From CAZJKO01 sp964546995 (GTDB lineage: Bacteria > Bacillota_I > Bacilli_A > RF39 > UBA660): 23,130 nt of DNA. The stretch's first letter is position 1, and every line of letters begins with the position of its first letter. Location: contig CAZJKO010000013.1 in NCBI GenBank assembly GCA_964546995.1, forward strand, positions 1 through 23,130, read 5' to 3'. The notes beneath the pieces were generated by a model that was given only the letters and a program-made list of their open reading frames with translations, had not been told where the DNA came from and searched no databases. Positions 1 to 7,800 of the stretch are shown one piece after another. A program made the translations under genes and the position numbers.

Positions 1-54
1 AGTCAAGATAATTATGAAAAAATGGTTAATTACTTTTTAGAGGATAATGAATAA
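1..54 (+). CDS. C-terminal end of an unidentified protein (cut by window edge)
   Basis: Frame 1 is open from the window edge to a TAA at 52-54 and reads SQDNYEKMVNYFLEDNE, a typical charged protein C-terminus. Only 17 codons are visible, so the family cannot be named. An open run this short can also arise by chance. Confidence 0.35.
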   Translation, partial: SQDNYEKMVNYFLEDNE

Positions 55-61
55 TAAATGA

Positions 62-113
62 CATTATGACATTAAACTTTGCTAGGGATGTAGTAAAAAC
101 TAATGTCATAATG
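62..113. repeat. 13-bp perfect inverted repeat with 26-nt spacer
   Basis: The arms CATTATGACATTA (62-74) and TAATGTCATAATG (101-113) are exact reverse complements. The spacer of 26 nt is too long and the arms too far apart for a compact terminator, and no T-run follows. It lies in the gene-poor stretch 55-237. It may be a paired regulatory site, a site-specific recombination site or the remnant of a small element; the sequence does not decide. Confidence 0.6.
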
Positions 114-237
114 AGGATATGATAATATGGGAGAACTAAAAAATAGAAAAAAGAAATAAAAGTGTAGAAAAAGATAAGGCATGGGAAACAAGTTGAACAA
201 GAAAAATTTGGGAAAGAAAAATTAGTGGTGAAAGAGA

Positions 238-321
238 ATGAGTACAGTATTATATAAACATAATGCATATGCGTATAACCAAATAGAAGAAAGATTAAAG
301 AAAAGTAATAGAAAGATGTGA
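238..321 (+). pseudogene. Short ORF resembling the severed N-terminus of an SF2 (DEAD/DEAH) helicase
   Basis: An ATG at 238, preceded by a purine-rich GGTGAAAGAG, opens a 27-codon ORF that starts MSTVLYKHNAYAYNQIEERL and ends KKSNRKM. The pattern 'LYxHNxxAYxxI...L' closely resembles the first residues of superfamily II helicases found with restriction-type systems, in which a Walker A segment normally follows within a few residues. Here translation stops at TGA 319-321, before any Walker motif. The stop overlaps the GTG start of the next gene (ATGTGA), so the two could be translationally coupled. The helicase link is from memory of the family. It could instead be a genuine small leader peptide. 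Confidence 0.35.
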
Positions 322-1220
322 AAAGTATGATAATAAAAAAAGGTCAAAAATTAAAACAATGTGATTTTAAAAATGAAAAAGAATTACAAACATATTTTGA
401 AAAAAATTTAAAAACAATTTTAAATTATGACTTTATTGAAACGGAATTTACAGTAGGAAACTTTAGAATTGATTCGTTAGCATTTGATCAAGAAACGAAA
501 TCATTTAAAATTATCGAATATAAAAATGTAAAAAACCATAGTTTGGTAGATCAAGGATATACTTATTTAAAATTATTACTAGAAAGAAAAGCAGATTTTG
601 TTTTAAAGTATAATGAGAAAATGAATGCTAATATAAAATTAATAGATATCGATTGGAGTCAATCTAGAATTATTTTTGTTTCTCCAGTTTACACAACGTA
701 TCAGTTAAATGCAACAGATTTTAAAAACATTCCTATCGAGTTAATGAAAGTGACAAGATATGAAGAAGATATTGTAGAAATTGAATGGATAAAGAAAACG
801 AGTAATATAAAAATAGAAGATTTAGAAACGATGATAGAACCTCAAGAAGTACGAAAAGAAATCAAAGTTTATACGGAAGAAGATCATTTAATGAACATTC
901 CGGATTCGACAAGACAACTCTATGAAACACTAAAAGAAAGAATCTTAGAATTAGATGATATCGATATCGATGTAAAAAAAGTATATATTGCTTTTAAAGG
1001 AAAAACGAATATATGTGATGTCGAGATATTTAAAAATAAATTAAAAATAGAAATCAATGTCAAAAAAGGAATGCTATATGATCCACTAAATATTGCCAAA
1101 GATATAACCCAGGTTGGGCACTGGGGTAATGGTGACTATCGAATAGAAATAGACAAAGAAGAAGAAATCGATAATGTAATTCCTTTAATTAAACAATCAC
1201 TAAAAATAAACAAAAAATAG
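318..1220 (+). CDS. PD-(D/E)XK-like / DUF5655 domain protein (COG3586-like)
   Basis: A soluble protein of 300 residues. The N-terminal half contains a PD-(D/E)XK-nuclease-like core, with 'FRIDSLAF' (D52) followed by 'IIEYK' (E67, K69) and DQG at 78-80, the arrangement seen in NucS/RecB-like nuclease folds. The C-terminal part, about 195-295, ends in 'VGHWGNGDYRIEI', the hallmark of the DUF5655 domain that accompanies such N-termini in COG3586 proteins (annotated as 'predicted transport protein' without good evidence). Nucleic-acid cleavage or binding is inferred. The GTG at 318 overlaps the upstream small ORF's stop; an ATG at 327 is the alternative start. A hairpin terminator follows directly. 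No membrane segments are seen. Confidence 0.75.
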   Translation: MKSMIIKKGQKLKQCDFKNEKELQTYFEKNLKTILNYDFIETEFTVGNFRIDSLAFDQETKSFKIIEYKNVKNHSLVDQGYTYLKLLLERKADFVLKYNEKMNANIKLIDIDWSQSRIIFVSPVYTTYQLNATDFKNIPIELMKVTRYEEDIVEIEWIKKTSNIKIEDLETMIEPQEVRKEIKVYTEEDHLMNIPDSTRQLYETLKERILELDDIDIDVKKVYIAFKGKTNICDVEIFKNKLKIEINVKKGMLYDPLNIAKDITQVGHWGNGDYRIEIDKEEEIDNVIPLIKQSLKINKK

Positions 1221-1242
1221 TGTCTGATTAGAACACTATTTT
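1214..1242. terminator. Bidirectional intrinsic terminator between convergent genes
   Basis: A 10-bp perfect stem, AAAATAGTGT (1214-1223) with ACACTATTTT (1233-1242), encloses a 9-nt loop. A-rich and T-rich arms give a U-run in either direction. It covers the stop codons of both the upstream plus-strand gene and the minus-strand radical SAM gene. Confidence 0.75.
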
Positions 1243-2039
1243 CTCAACTGATAAAAATTACATTTCTTGCACAAGGGATGTATTTTTTTGTTATCTAAAA
1301 AGCCTTGTTTCAATTTTCTAAAAAGATCACTATCGATAATTTCGTTTAAACTTTGTTGATAAATATTTCCGAGGGGAATAGAACCTTGACTATCTAAACA
1401 ACAAGGAATAACGGTTCCATCTACTAAAATGCCAATGTGATCTCTCGTCCCACGACAACTCCCCATTTCTTGATAAAAAGAATTGTCGTAGCTAGGCCAA
1501 ATAAATTCTTCTTCCACACCATAGTAAATGTTTGGGGCAAGTCTAACATTCTTTTTATCGCCAATAGTAACGTGATATTGACGCTCCAAATAGGATAGAA
1601 TGAAATCTTTATCTTTACAATTTGTCCACATACGATAATAAATGATCGTACCACAGGAAGAAAGAATAGTAGCACTTTCGATAATGTCTTTCATGTATTG
1701 ATCGAGTGATTTTCCATTTTTTAAATCGAAACTGTGTAATGACAAATTGAGTTGCCGTATATTTTTATTCCCTTTAATTTTTTCAATAAGGTAACCATTG
1801 CTAGTAATGTTAACAAAAAATCTTTGACTAGCAAGATCGATCATTTCATTGATGTTAGGATGAAAAAGAGGTTCTCCCATCACATGAAAATAAAGATAGT
1901 TAGTATAAGAATCCAATCGATCTAATAAGATACGAAACTGTTCTATTGATAAAAAGGCCTTTTTCCGTTTATTTTGAATACAAAAAGAACAATTTAAATT
2001 ACAAGCATTCGTAATCTCAACATATATTTTTTTAAACAT
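1236..2039 (-). CDS. Radical SAM / SPASM-domain protein
   Basis: The reading frame is open much further upstream, but the ATG at 2039 is chosen because it follows GGTAGGTG and starts at the usual distance (MFKKIYVEITNACNLNC) from the cluster motif. The product is 267 residues. C13xxxC17xxC20 binds the [4Fe-4S] cluster that cleaves S-adenosylmethionine. 'HVMGEPLFHP' matches the GGEP region. The C-terminal cysteines C195, C213, C214, C257 and C260 fit a SPASM-type auxiliary-cluster domain. Such enzymes mature peptides or activate glycyl radical enzymes, but no precursor peptide or partner enzyme is visible beside it, so the substrate is unknown. It is divergent from the rubredoxin-fusion gene and convergent with the DUF5655 gene. 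Confidence 0.9.
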   Translation of the reverse strand: MFKKIYVEITNACNLNCSFCIQNKRKKAFLSIEQFRILLDRLDSYTNYLYFHVMGEPLFHPNINEMIDLASQRFFVNITSNGYLIEKIKGNKNIRQLNLSLHSFDLKNGKSLDQYMKDIIESATILSSCGTIIYYRMWTNCKDKDFILSYLERQYHVTIGDKKNVRLAPNIYYGVEEEFIWPSYDNSFYQEMGSCRGTRDHIGILVDGTVIPCCLDSQGSIPLGNIYQQSLNEIIDSDLFRKLKQGFLDNKKIHPLCKKCNFYQLRK

Positions 2040-2055
2040 AATAACACCTACCACC

Positions 2056-2083
2056 ATTATATCATGGAAAAGAAATTCTTGAA
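2056..2083 (-). promoter_or_regulatory. Promoter of the radical SAM gene
   Basis: Read on the minus strand, TATAAT lies at 2056-2061 and TTCAAG at 2078-2083, with a 16-nt spacer. The -10 is 16 nt upstream of the chosen ATG, supporting that start over the longer open frame. Confidence 0.5.
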
Positions 2084-2128
2084 TTAATAAATAGTGAAAA
2101 GAAAATAGAAAAATAAATAAAAGTATTG

Positions 2129-2134
2129 TATAAT
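2129..2134 (+). promoter_or_regulatory. Probable -10 box of the rubredoxin-GOGAT fusion gene
   Basis: A perfect TATAAT lies 57 nt before the ATG. No convincing -35 is seen 16-18 nt upstream. A weak 7-bp stem (2148-2174, AGATATC with GGTATCT) followed by five T sits in the leader and could act as an attenuator, but it is AT-rich and unproven. Confidence 0.45.
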
Positions 2135-2191
2135 AAAAGTAAATTAGATATCTAAAAATTAAGGTATCTTTTTCATTGAAAGGAAGAAAAA

Positions 2192-3610
2192 ATGTCAAAG
2201 TATAAATGTCAATTATGTGGTCATATTTATGATGAAGCAAAAGAAAAAGTAAAATTTGAAGAATTGCCAGATGATTGGAAATGCCCGATGTGTGGTGCAC
2301 CCAAAAGTTTATTTCAAAAATTAGAAGAAAAAGAGGCTCAACCGGAAGAAGAAAGTAGAATAGAAAAAGCATCTCCCAACAAATTAGAAAACTATTTAAA
2401 AGAGTATACAAGAGAAAAGGATGAAATAGAAAAGAGTATGAACGATATTCATACGATGGCGATAACAGGAAAAAGCATCATTTCGGCAATGGGAACAACT
2501 CTACCAGTCGTTAGTTGGAATGATATTTTATTGCTTGGTGGACAGCTAAATAAAATGCCCCTTTTTGATCATGAAGAAGTAAGTTTAAAGACCGTAATTG
2601 GAAAACATGCAAAACAGCCAATGGTATTAGAATCTCCTGTTTTTGTTTCTCATATGTCTTTTGGAGCATTATCGAAAGAAGCAAAACAAGCGTTAGCGAT
2701 GGGAACAAAAAAAGTAAAAACAGCAATTTGTAGTGGTGAAGGTGGAATTTTAGAGGAAGAATGGGAAAACGCTTATAAATATATTTTCGAATACGTACCA
2801 AATAAATACAGTGTAACGGAAGAAAATCTAAGAAAAGTAAGTGCAATTGAAATCAAAATAGGACAAGGAACCAAACCAGGTATGGGAGGACATTTACCTG
2901 GAGAAAAAGTAACAGAAGAAATTGCGAAAATTAGAGGAAAAGAACCATTTAAAGATATCATTAGTCCATCTAAATTTGAAGAAATAAAAACTAAAGAAGA
3001 CCTAAAAAAATTAGTAGAAGAGTTAAGAATTAAATCAGAAGGGCGACCAATCGGAATAAAAATTGCTGCAGGACACATCGAAGAAGATCTAGAGTTTGCT
3101 TGTTTTGCTAAGCCAGACTTTATTACGATCGATGGGCGTGGTGGAGCGACAGGAGCCAGCCCTAAAATAGTGAAGGATGCGACGACTGTACCGACGATCT
3201 ATGCGCTATATCGGGCAAGAAAATATTTAGATGAACATCATGAAGATGTTGATTTGATTATTACAGGTGGTTTGAGAACATCATCAGACTTTGCGAAGGC
3301 AATTGCGATGGGCGCAGATGGTATTGCAATTGCAACGGCAGCAATGATGGCTATTGCGTGTCAACAATATCGAATCTGCAATAGTGGAATGTGTCCAGTC
3401 GGCGTAGGAACTCAAGATAGCAATTTAAGAAAAAGATTGCACATAGAAGAAAGTGCCAAGCGCTTAGAAAATTATCTTACGGTTGTAAATGAAGAATTAA
3501 AAACATTTGCACGAATAACGGGAAATAATGATATTCACCAATTAAGTAACTATGATATAGTAACAACCAACCGAGAAATTAGTGAAAATACCAATATTAA
3601 ACATGCGTAA
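2192..3610 (+). CDS. Rubredoxin-domain fusion to glutamate synthase-like FMN/Fe-S protein
   Basis: A protein of 472 residues. The N-terminus is a compact rubredoxin-type iron site: C6xxC9G and C31PxC34G. A charged linker (about 42-75) leads to a GOGAT central/FMN-type barrel, with 'VSHMSFGALS', 'GQGTKPGMGGHLPG', 'TIDGRGGATGASP' and 'ITGGLRTSSDFAKAIAMGAD'. Near the end C390-x5-C396-x4-C401 (followed by PVGVGTQD) is the [3Fe-4S]-type motif of glutamate synthases. There is no N-terminal glutaminase domain, so it resembles stand-alone GltB-like proteins. The rubredoxin could pass electrons to the FMN or Fe-S centre. The actual reaction is unknown, and glutamate synthesis should not be assumed. 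The start is supported by AAAGGAAG. A strong terminator follows. Confidence 0.88.
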   Translation: MSKYKCQLCGHIYDEAKEKVKFEELPDDWKCPMCGAPKSLFQKLEEKEAQPEEESRIEKASPNKLENYLKEYTREKDEIEKSMNDIHTMAITGKSIISAMGTTLPVVSWNDILLLGGQLNKMPLFDHEEVSLKTVIGKHAKQPMVLESPVFVSHMSFGALSKEAKQALAMGTKKVKTAICSGEGGILEEEWENAYKYIFEYVPNKYSVTEENLRKVSAIEIKIGQGTKPGMGGHLPGEKVTEEIAKIRGKEPFKDIISPSKFEEIKTKEDLKKLVEELRIKSEGRPIGIKIAAGHIEEDLEFACFAKPDFITIDGRGGATGASPKIVKDATTVPTIYALYRARKYLDEHHEDVDLIITGGLRTSSDFAKAIAMGADGIAIATAAMMAIACQQYRICNSGMCPVGVGTQDSNLRKRLHIEESAKRLENYLTVVNEELKTFARITGNNDIHQLSNYDIVTTNREISENTNIKHA

Positions 3611-3614
3611 ATGA

Positions 3615-3660
3615 AAAAAGTAAATTGTGTTCTTGTGATCATAATTTACTTTTTCTTTTT
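3615..3660 (+). terminator. Intrinsic terminator after the GOGAT-like gene
   Basis: A 12-bp perfect stem, AAAAAGTAAATT (3615-3626) with AATTTACTTTTT (3643-3654), is followed by a T-rich tail. It starts 5 nt after the stop codon. Confidence 0.85.
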
Positions 3661-3666
3661 CCAAAA

Positions 3667-3695
3667 GTGAACAAAAATAAATTCCCTGATATAAT
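3667..3695 (+). promoter_or_regulatory. Promoter of the ASCH-domain gene
   Basis: TATAAT at 3690-3695 has a weak -35 GTGAAC (3667-3672) at a 17-nt spacing. It lies between the preceding terminator and the AAGGAGG at about 3715-3721. Confidence 0.5.
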
Positions 3696-3730
3696 AAATA
3701 TTGAAGCATAAAAAAAGGAGGACAAATCAA

Positions 3731-4132
3731 ATGAAAGTACTTAGTATAAAAGAACCATATGCAACACTAATTATGACGAAAGACAAACAAATCGAAACGA
3801 GAAGTTTTAAAACGAATTATCGAGGTGAGTTGTATATTCATGCAAGTGGAAAAACATTGAGCAAAGAAGCATGGAATAATCATGACCTAAAAAAATGGAT
3901 GGAGAATCGTACCTTTAATTTCGGTTATATCATTTGCAAAGCCACTTTAAAGGATTGTATCTATATGGATGAAGACTTTATTGAACAAATAAAAAAGAAT
4001 CCTAAAGAATATCAATTAGGATTATACGAAGTGGGAAGGTATGCTTGGATTTTAGAAAACATAGAACCGATCCCCAAAATTCCCGCCAAAGGAAGACTAA
4101 ATATTTGGAATTATAACGAAAACATAGTATAA
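3731..4132 (+). CDS. ASCH-domain protein
   Basis: A protein of 133 residues. An in-frame ATG exists at 3701, but AAGGAGG sits just before the ATG at 3731 (spacing about 9 nt), which gives MKVLSIKEPYATLIM, the canonical ASCH start. The N-terminal 'LSIKEPYATLI..K.K.IETRSF...YRGELYIHAS' is the ASCH signature: an RNA-binding, PUA-like fold, some members of which hydrolyse modified nucleosides. The substrate is not predictable. The last 22 bp overlap the end of the convergent TetR gene, with no terminator between them. Confidence 0.85.
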   Translation: MKVLSIKEPYATLIMTKDKQIETRSFKTNYRGELYIHASGKTLSKEAWNNHDLKKWMENRTFNFGYIICKATLKDCIYMDEDFIEQIKKNPKEYQLGLYEVGRYAWILENIEPIPKIPAKGRLNIWNYNENIV

Positions 4133-4662
4133 AACATTTTCTTTACATAAAGAGTCAAATCAGATAAAGAAATACGGAGTTCTCCTCTAAAATACTTAAT
4201 AATCAGATTGACAGTTCCATCGGTAAAAAAGAAAATACTTAATTGAAGATCAGAATTGATGGTCGCTGGAAATAAAGAGGATAGAGCATTGTAGAGTTTT
4301 TTATTCAAACGATTCATGAATAAAATAGGTGTATCTGATGAGAGAAGTTTCTGATAGATTTCACTATTTTCTTCGACAAATCGAAAAATATGATCAAAAA
4401 AATGATCCATATCTTCTTTAGAATGAATGGGTTCATCACTAAAAATAGCTTCTAAAATTTCATTTTCAAAATCTTGGGCAACATCGTAGATATTATCGTA
4501 GTGAGAATAAAAAGCCCCACGTGTAATATTTGCTCTAGCGACAAGTTCCGTCACGGTAATATGGCAAATTTCTTTTTTTTCTTCCATTAATTCTGCAAAA
4601 GTGTTACGAATTAGATTCACTGTTTTCTTACTAGATGCATTAGTTCCTTTTAATTTCATCAT
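4111..4662 (-). CDS. TetR/AcrR-family transcriptional regulator
   Basis: A protein of 183 residues. A TetR helix-turn-helix spans about residues 35-56 ('ITVTELVARANITRGAFYSHYDN'-like segment), followed by an all-helical ligand domain. Two adjacent ATGs exist. GAGGTG is only about 3-4 nt from the first (4662) and 6-7 nt from the second (4659), so the second is the likelier start. It is divergent from the MMPL transporter, and the intergenic region carries several palindromes fitting TetR operators. By analogy with TetR/efflux pairs it probably represses both genes until a ligand binds. Confidence 0.88.
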   Translation of the reverse strand: MMKLKGTNASSKKTVNLIRNTFAELMEEKKEICHITVTELVARANITRGAFYSHYDNIYDVAQDFENEILEAIFSDEPIHSKEDMDHFFDHIFRFVEENSEIYQKLLSSDTPILFMNRLNKKLYNALSSLFPATINSDLQLSIFFFTDGTVNLIIKYFRGELRISLSDLTLYVKKMFYTMFSL

Positions 4663-4695
4663 TCACCTCACTAATGAAGTATTATAACACAAAAT

Positions 4696-4761
4696 TTTAA
4701 ACAATGTTTAAAGTTTAAACAAAATAAATTGTTTTGTAAAAATTTAAACAGTGTGTTTGAA
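4696..4761. promoter_or_regulatory. Cluster of TetR-type operator palindromes
   Basis: A perfect 17-bp palindrome, TTTAAACA-A-TGTTTAAA, is at 4696-4712. A second near-copy, TTTAAACA-GTG-TGTTTGAA, is at 4743-4761. Between them AAACAA (4717-4722) and TTGTTT (4729-4734) form a third dyad. All share the half-site AAACA. They lie between the divergent regulator and transporter, so control of both by the TetR protein is the simplest reading (inference). Confidence 0.65.
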
Positions 4762-4830
4762 TTTGTTATTAAACAATAAACGAAAACGTCATAGAATGAT
4801 ATAGATTCGCTTTGAAAGGAGAGTTCATAA

Positions 4831-7800
4831 ATGAAAAAAATAATCAACAATATTGTGGACAAAAGATACTTGTTTGTCGCACTCTTTTTTATACTAGCGA
4901 TGATTTCTATCGTAGTACAAAACAAAGTAACGATTAACTATGATATCACCAAATATTTACCAAATACTTCTGAAATGAAAAAGGGTCTTTCCATCATGGA
5001 AGAAGAATTCAAAAATGATGATGGAATATTGAATATTATGTTCAAAGGATTAAAAGAGGACGAAAAAGAAACCATAAAAAAAGAATTACAAAATTTTGAT
5101 CATGTAAACAAAGTAGAATATAGGGAAGAGTCCTCAAATCAAAAAGAATACACACTATATACCGTAAGTGTTGATGGAAAGGATAAAAAAGTAGGGGATC
5201 AAGTATATCAAAAAATCATGGATCAGTATGAAAATTACCATGTAAGTACAAGTGGAAACATTGCCGAACGAAACAAAGCAGTACTGCCAATGTATGTGGT
5301 CGTAATAGCAGTATTATCTGCATTAGTAATATTGATCATAATGAGTAGTTCCTATGTAGAACCATTTCTATTCTTATTTAGTATTTTAATTGCTGTTGCG
5401 CTAAATAAAGGAACCAACCTCTTTTTAGGAGAGGTGTCGAACATCACGGATTCGATATCTGCCATACTTCAAATGGCTTTATCTATGGATTATTCTATTA
5501 TGTTAATGAATCGATATAATCAAGAAAAACAAGTAGAAAAAGATAACAAGCAAGCAATGAAAAAAGCTTTACATCATTCATTTAAATCGATTTCTAGTAG
5601 TTCTCTTACGACCATTGTTGGACTACTTGCTCTCGTGTTTATGAGTTTTACGATTGGAAAGGATTTAGGTATTGTTCTAGCCAAAGGTGTACTATTTAGT
5701 CTTGTTAGTATTTTCTTTGTTTTACCAGGTCTAATTTTGATTTTCGATCGTTGGATTGAAAAAACCAAAAAGAAAAGCATATCCCCTAAATTAGATAAAG
5801 TAGCCCACATGAGTTTTCGATGTCGCTATGTGGCACTTGGATTATTCGTAGTTGCCTTTATCGTAAGCTTTCTTTTAAAAGGAAACTTATCGATTCTTTA
5901 CACGGATTCTAGTGAAGATGAAATAAAAAATCACTTTAAAGAAAACAATCAAATCGCAATTCTCTATAAAAACAAAGAAGAAGAAAAAATCAAAGACTAC
6001 TGTAAGAATTTAAAGAAAGAAAGTAACAAAATAAGTGACGTATTGTGTTATAGCAATACCATCAATGAACCATTAACGTACGATCACGTTAATCAAAAAA
6101 TAAAAGAATTAGGCGTTGATGATTTTGAAATCGAAGAATATTTATTAAAAATCATTTACTTTAACTATTTTAATAACGAAGTAAAAAGCAAAATGTCCAT
6201 AAACGAATTGGTAAATATTGTCCAAAATGATTTATATGAAAAAAGCGATGTAGAAATCGATGACAATATCAAAAAAAGTATGGAAAAACTAAGTAACTTT
6301 TCTAGCAAAGAAAATCTAGAGAAAACTCGAACAAAAGAAGAATTAGCAAGACTTTTAGGCATAAACGATGATACGATGAATAATTTGTTCATTTACTATT
6401 TTTCACTGTATCAAAACAATAGAATGACGTTAAACGAATTTATTACGTTTATGACGGAAAAGGTATTCGTCAACAACGAGTATGCACAAAGTGTGGATGA
6501 AAAGACGAAAGAAAGCATCACGTTGTTAAATCATTTACTGAAAGAGAATAGAATAAATACCAAAATGACGAAAGAATCGCTTCGTGATTTATTAACGATT
6601 GACCAAGAAAAATTAGATTACTTATGGCTTTATTATCTAAATAAAAGCGAAATAGTAGAAACATTAAGTATCCATGAATGGACGAATTTTGTATTAACAA
6701 ACATAGTAACGAATCCTCTTTATCAAAACAATTTCGATGAAAAAACGATAGAACAAATAAAAATAGCAAATCAGTTTTCGAATAGAGAATGGATCGAAAC
6801 ACAAAAAAACAGCCAAGAATTATCTGCTATAACCAAAATAGAAGAAGATACGATAAAGCAAATACTATTTCTGAAATATAGTGAGATAGATAACCAAAAT
6901 AAAATGACCGTCAAAGATTGGGTCGATGGCATGATGGAGTTGAAAGCGAATACCAATTATTTAGAACATGTAGATACCACTATTTTAAAAAACATACCGC
7001 CAGAACTAATGGCAAGTGATCAAACTTATGATGCAACTTCTTTAGCACAAATCCTAAATACCGAAAGAAGTCTAATGTATAAAACGTATGCCTTAATCGA
7101 TTTATATTATGACAATACGGATGCATGGACGATGACACCTTACGAACTATTCGTAACTATGATGAATAATGATGAAATAAAAAACAAGTTAGAACAAGAT
7201 ACCAAAACACAACTAATGTTACTAATCGAAATGATGGATAGTACTAAAAAAAATAAAAGATATTCGTATCAAGAAATGAAAATAATGTTAAACATGCCTG
7301 TTGACAAAATGAAATTAACATATGCACTATACATATCGGCGACAGATAAACTAAAATTGACACCAAAAGAATTAATAAACTTTTTACTAGAAAATCAAAA
7401 TGACGAAATGCTAAAACCCTATATCGATAATAATTTTGTCTTATCCCTAACGAAATTGAATCATGTAATAAATAAAGTAGAAGAAAATCAAAAGTACGAT
7501 AGTTTATCATTATCGAACTTATTAGGAATAGAAAAGGAAAAACTAGATTTCGTATATAGCCTTTATTTTTCAGATCATGAAAATCAAACCATGTCTTTGT
7601 ATTGTCTTATTGACTTTATAAATAAAGATGTTTTAACGAGTGATAGGTATGCTCAAACAATCGATTTAGCGAGCCAAGAAAAACTAAGAGTATTAAACAG
7701 TCTGATGCTTTCTGTGATGAATGATACAAAGCATTCAAAAGAAGAAATGTATCATTTGCTATCTAAATTAGAAAATTCTGTTTCGAAAGAAAAGATAGAA

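Noticed and set aside
127..236. Short frames between 127 and 236 as further pieces of a broken gene
   Set aside because: The pieces need a frame change every 10-20 codons and show no recognisable family, so chance is as good an explanation.
2040..2411. N-terminal extension of the radical SAM reading frame
   Set aside because: The extension is antisense to the rubredoxin domain and its promoter, is hydrophobic nonsense, and a good start with ribosome binding site exists at 2039.
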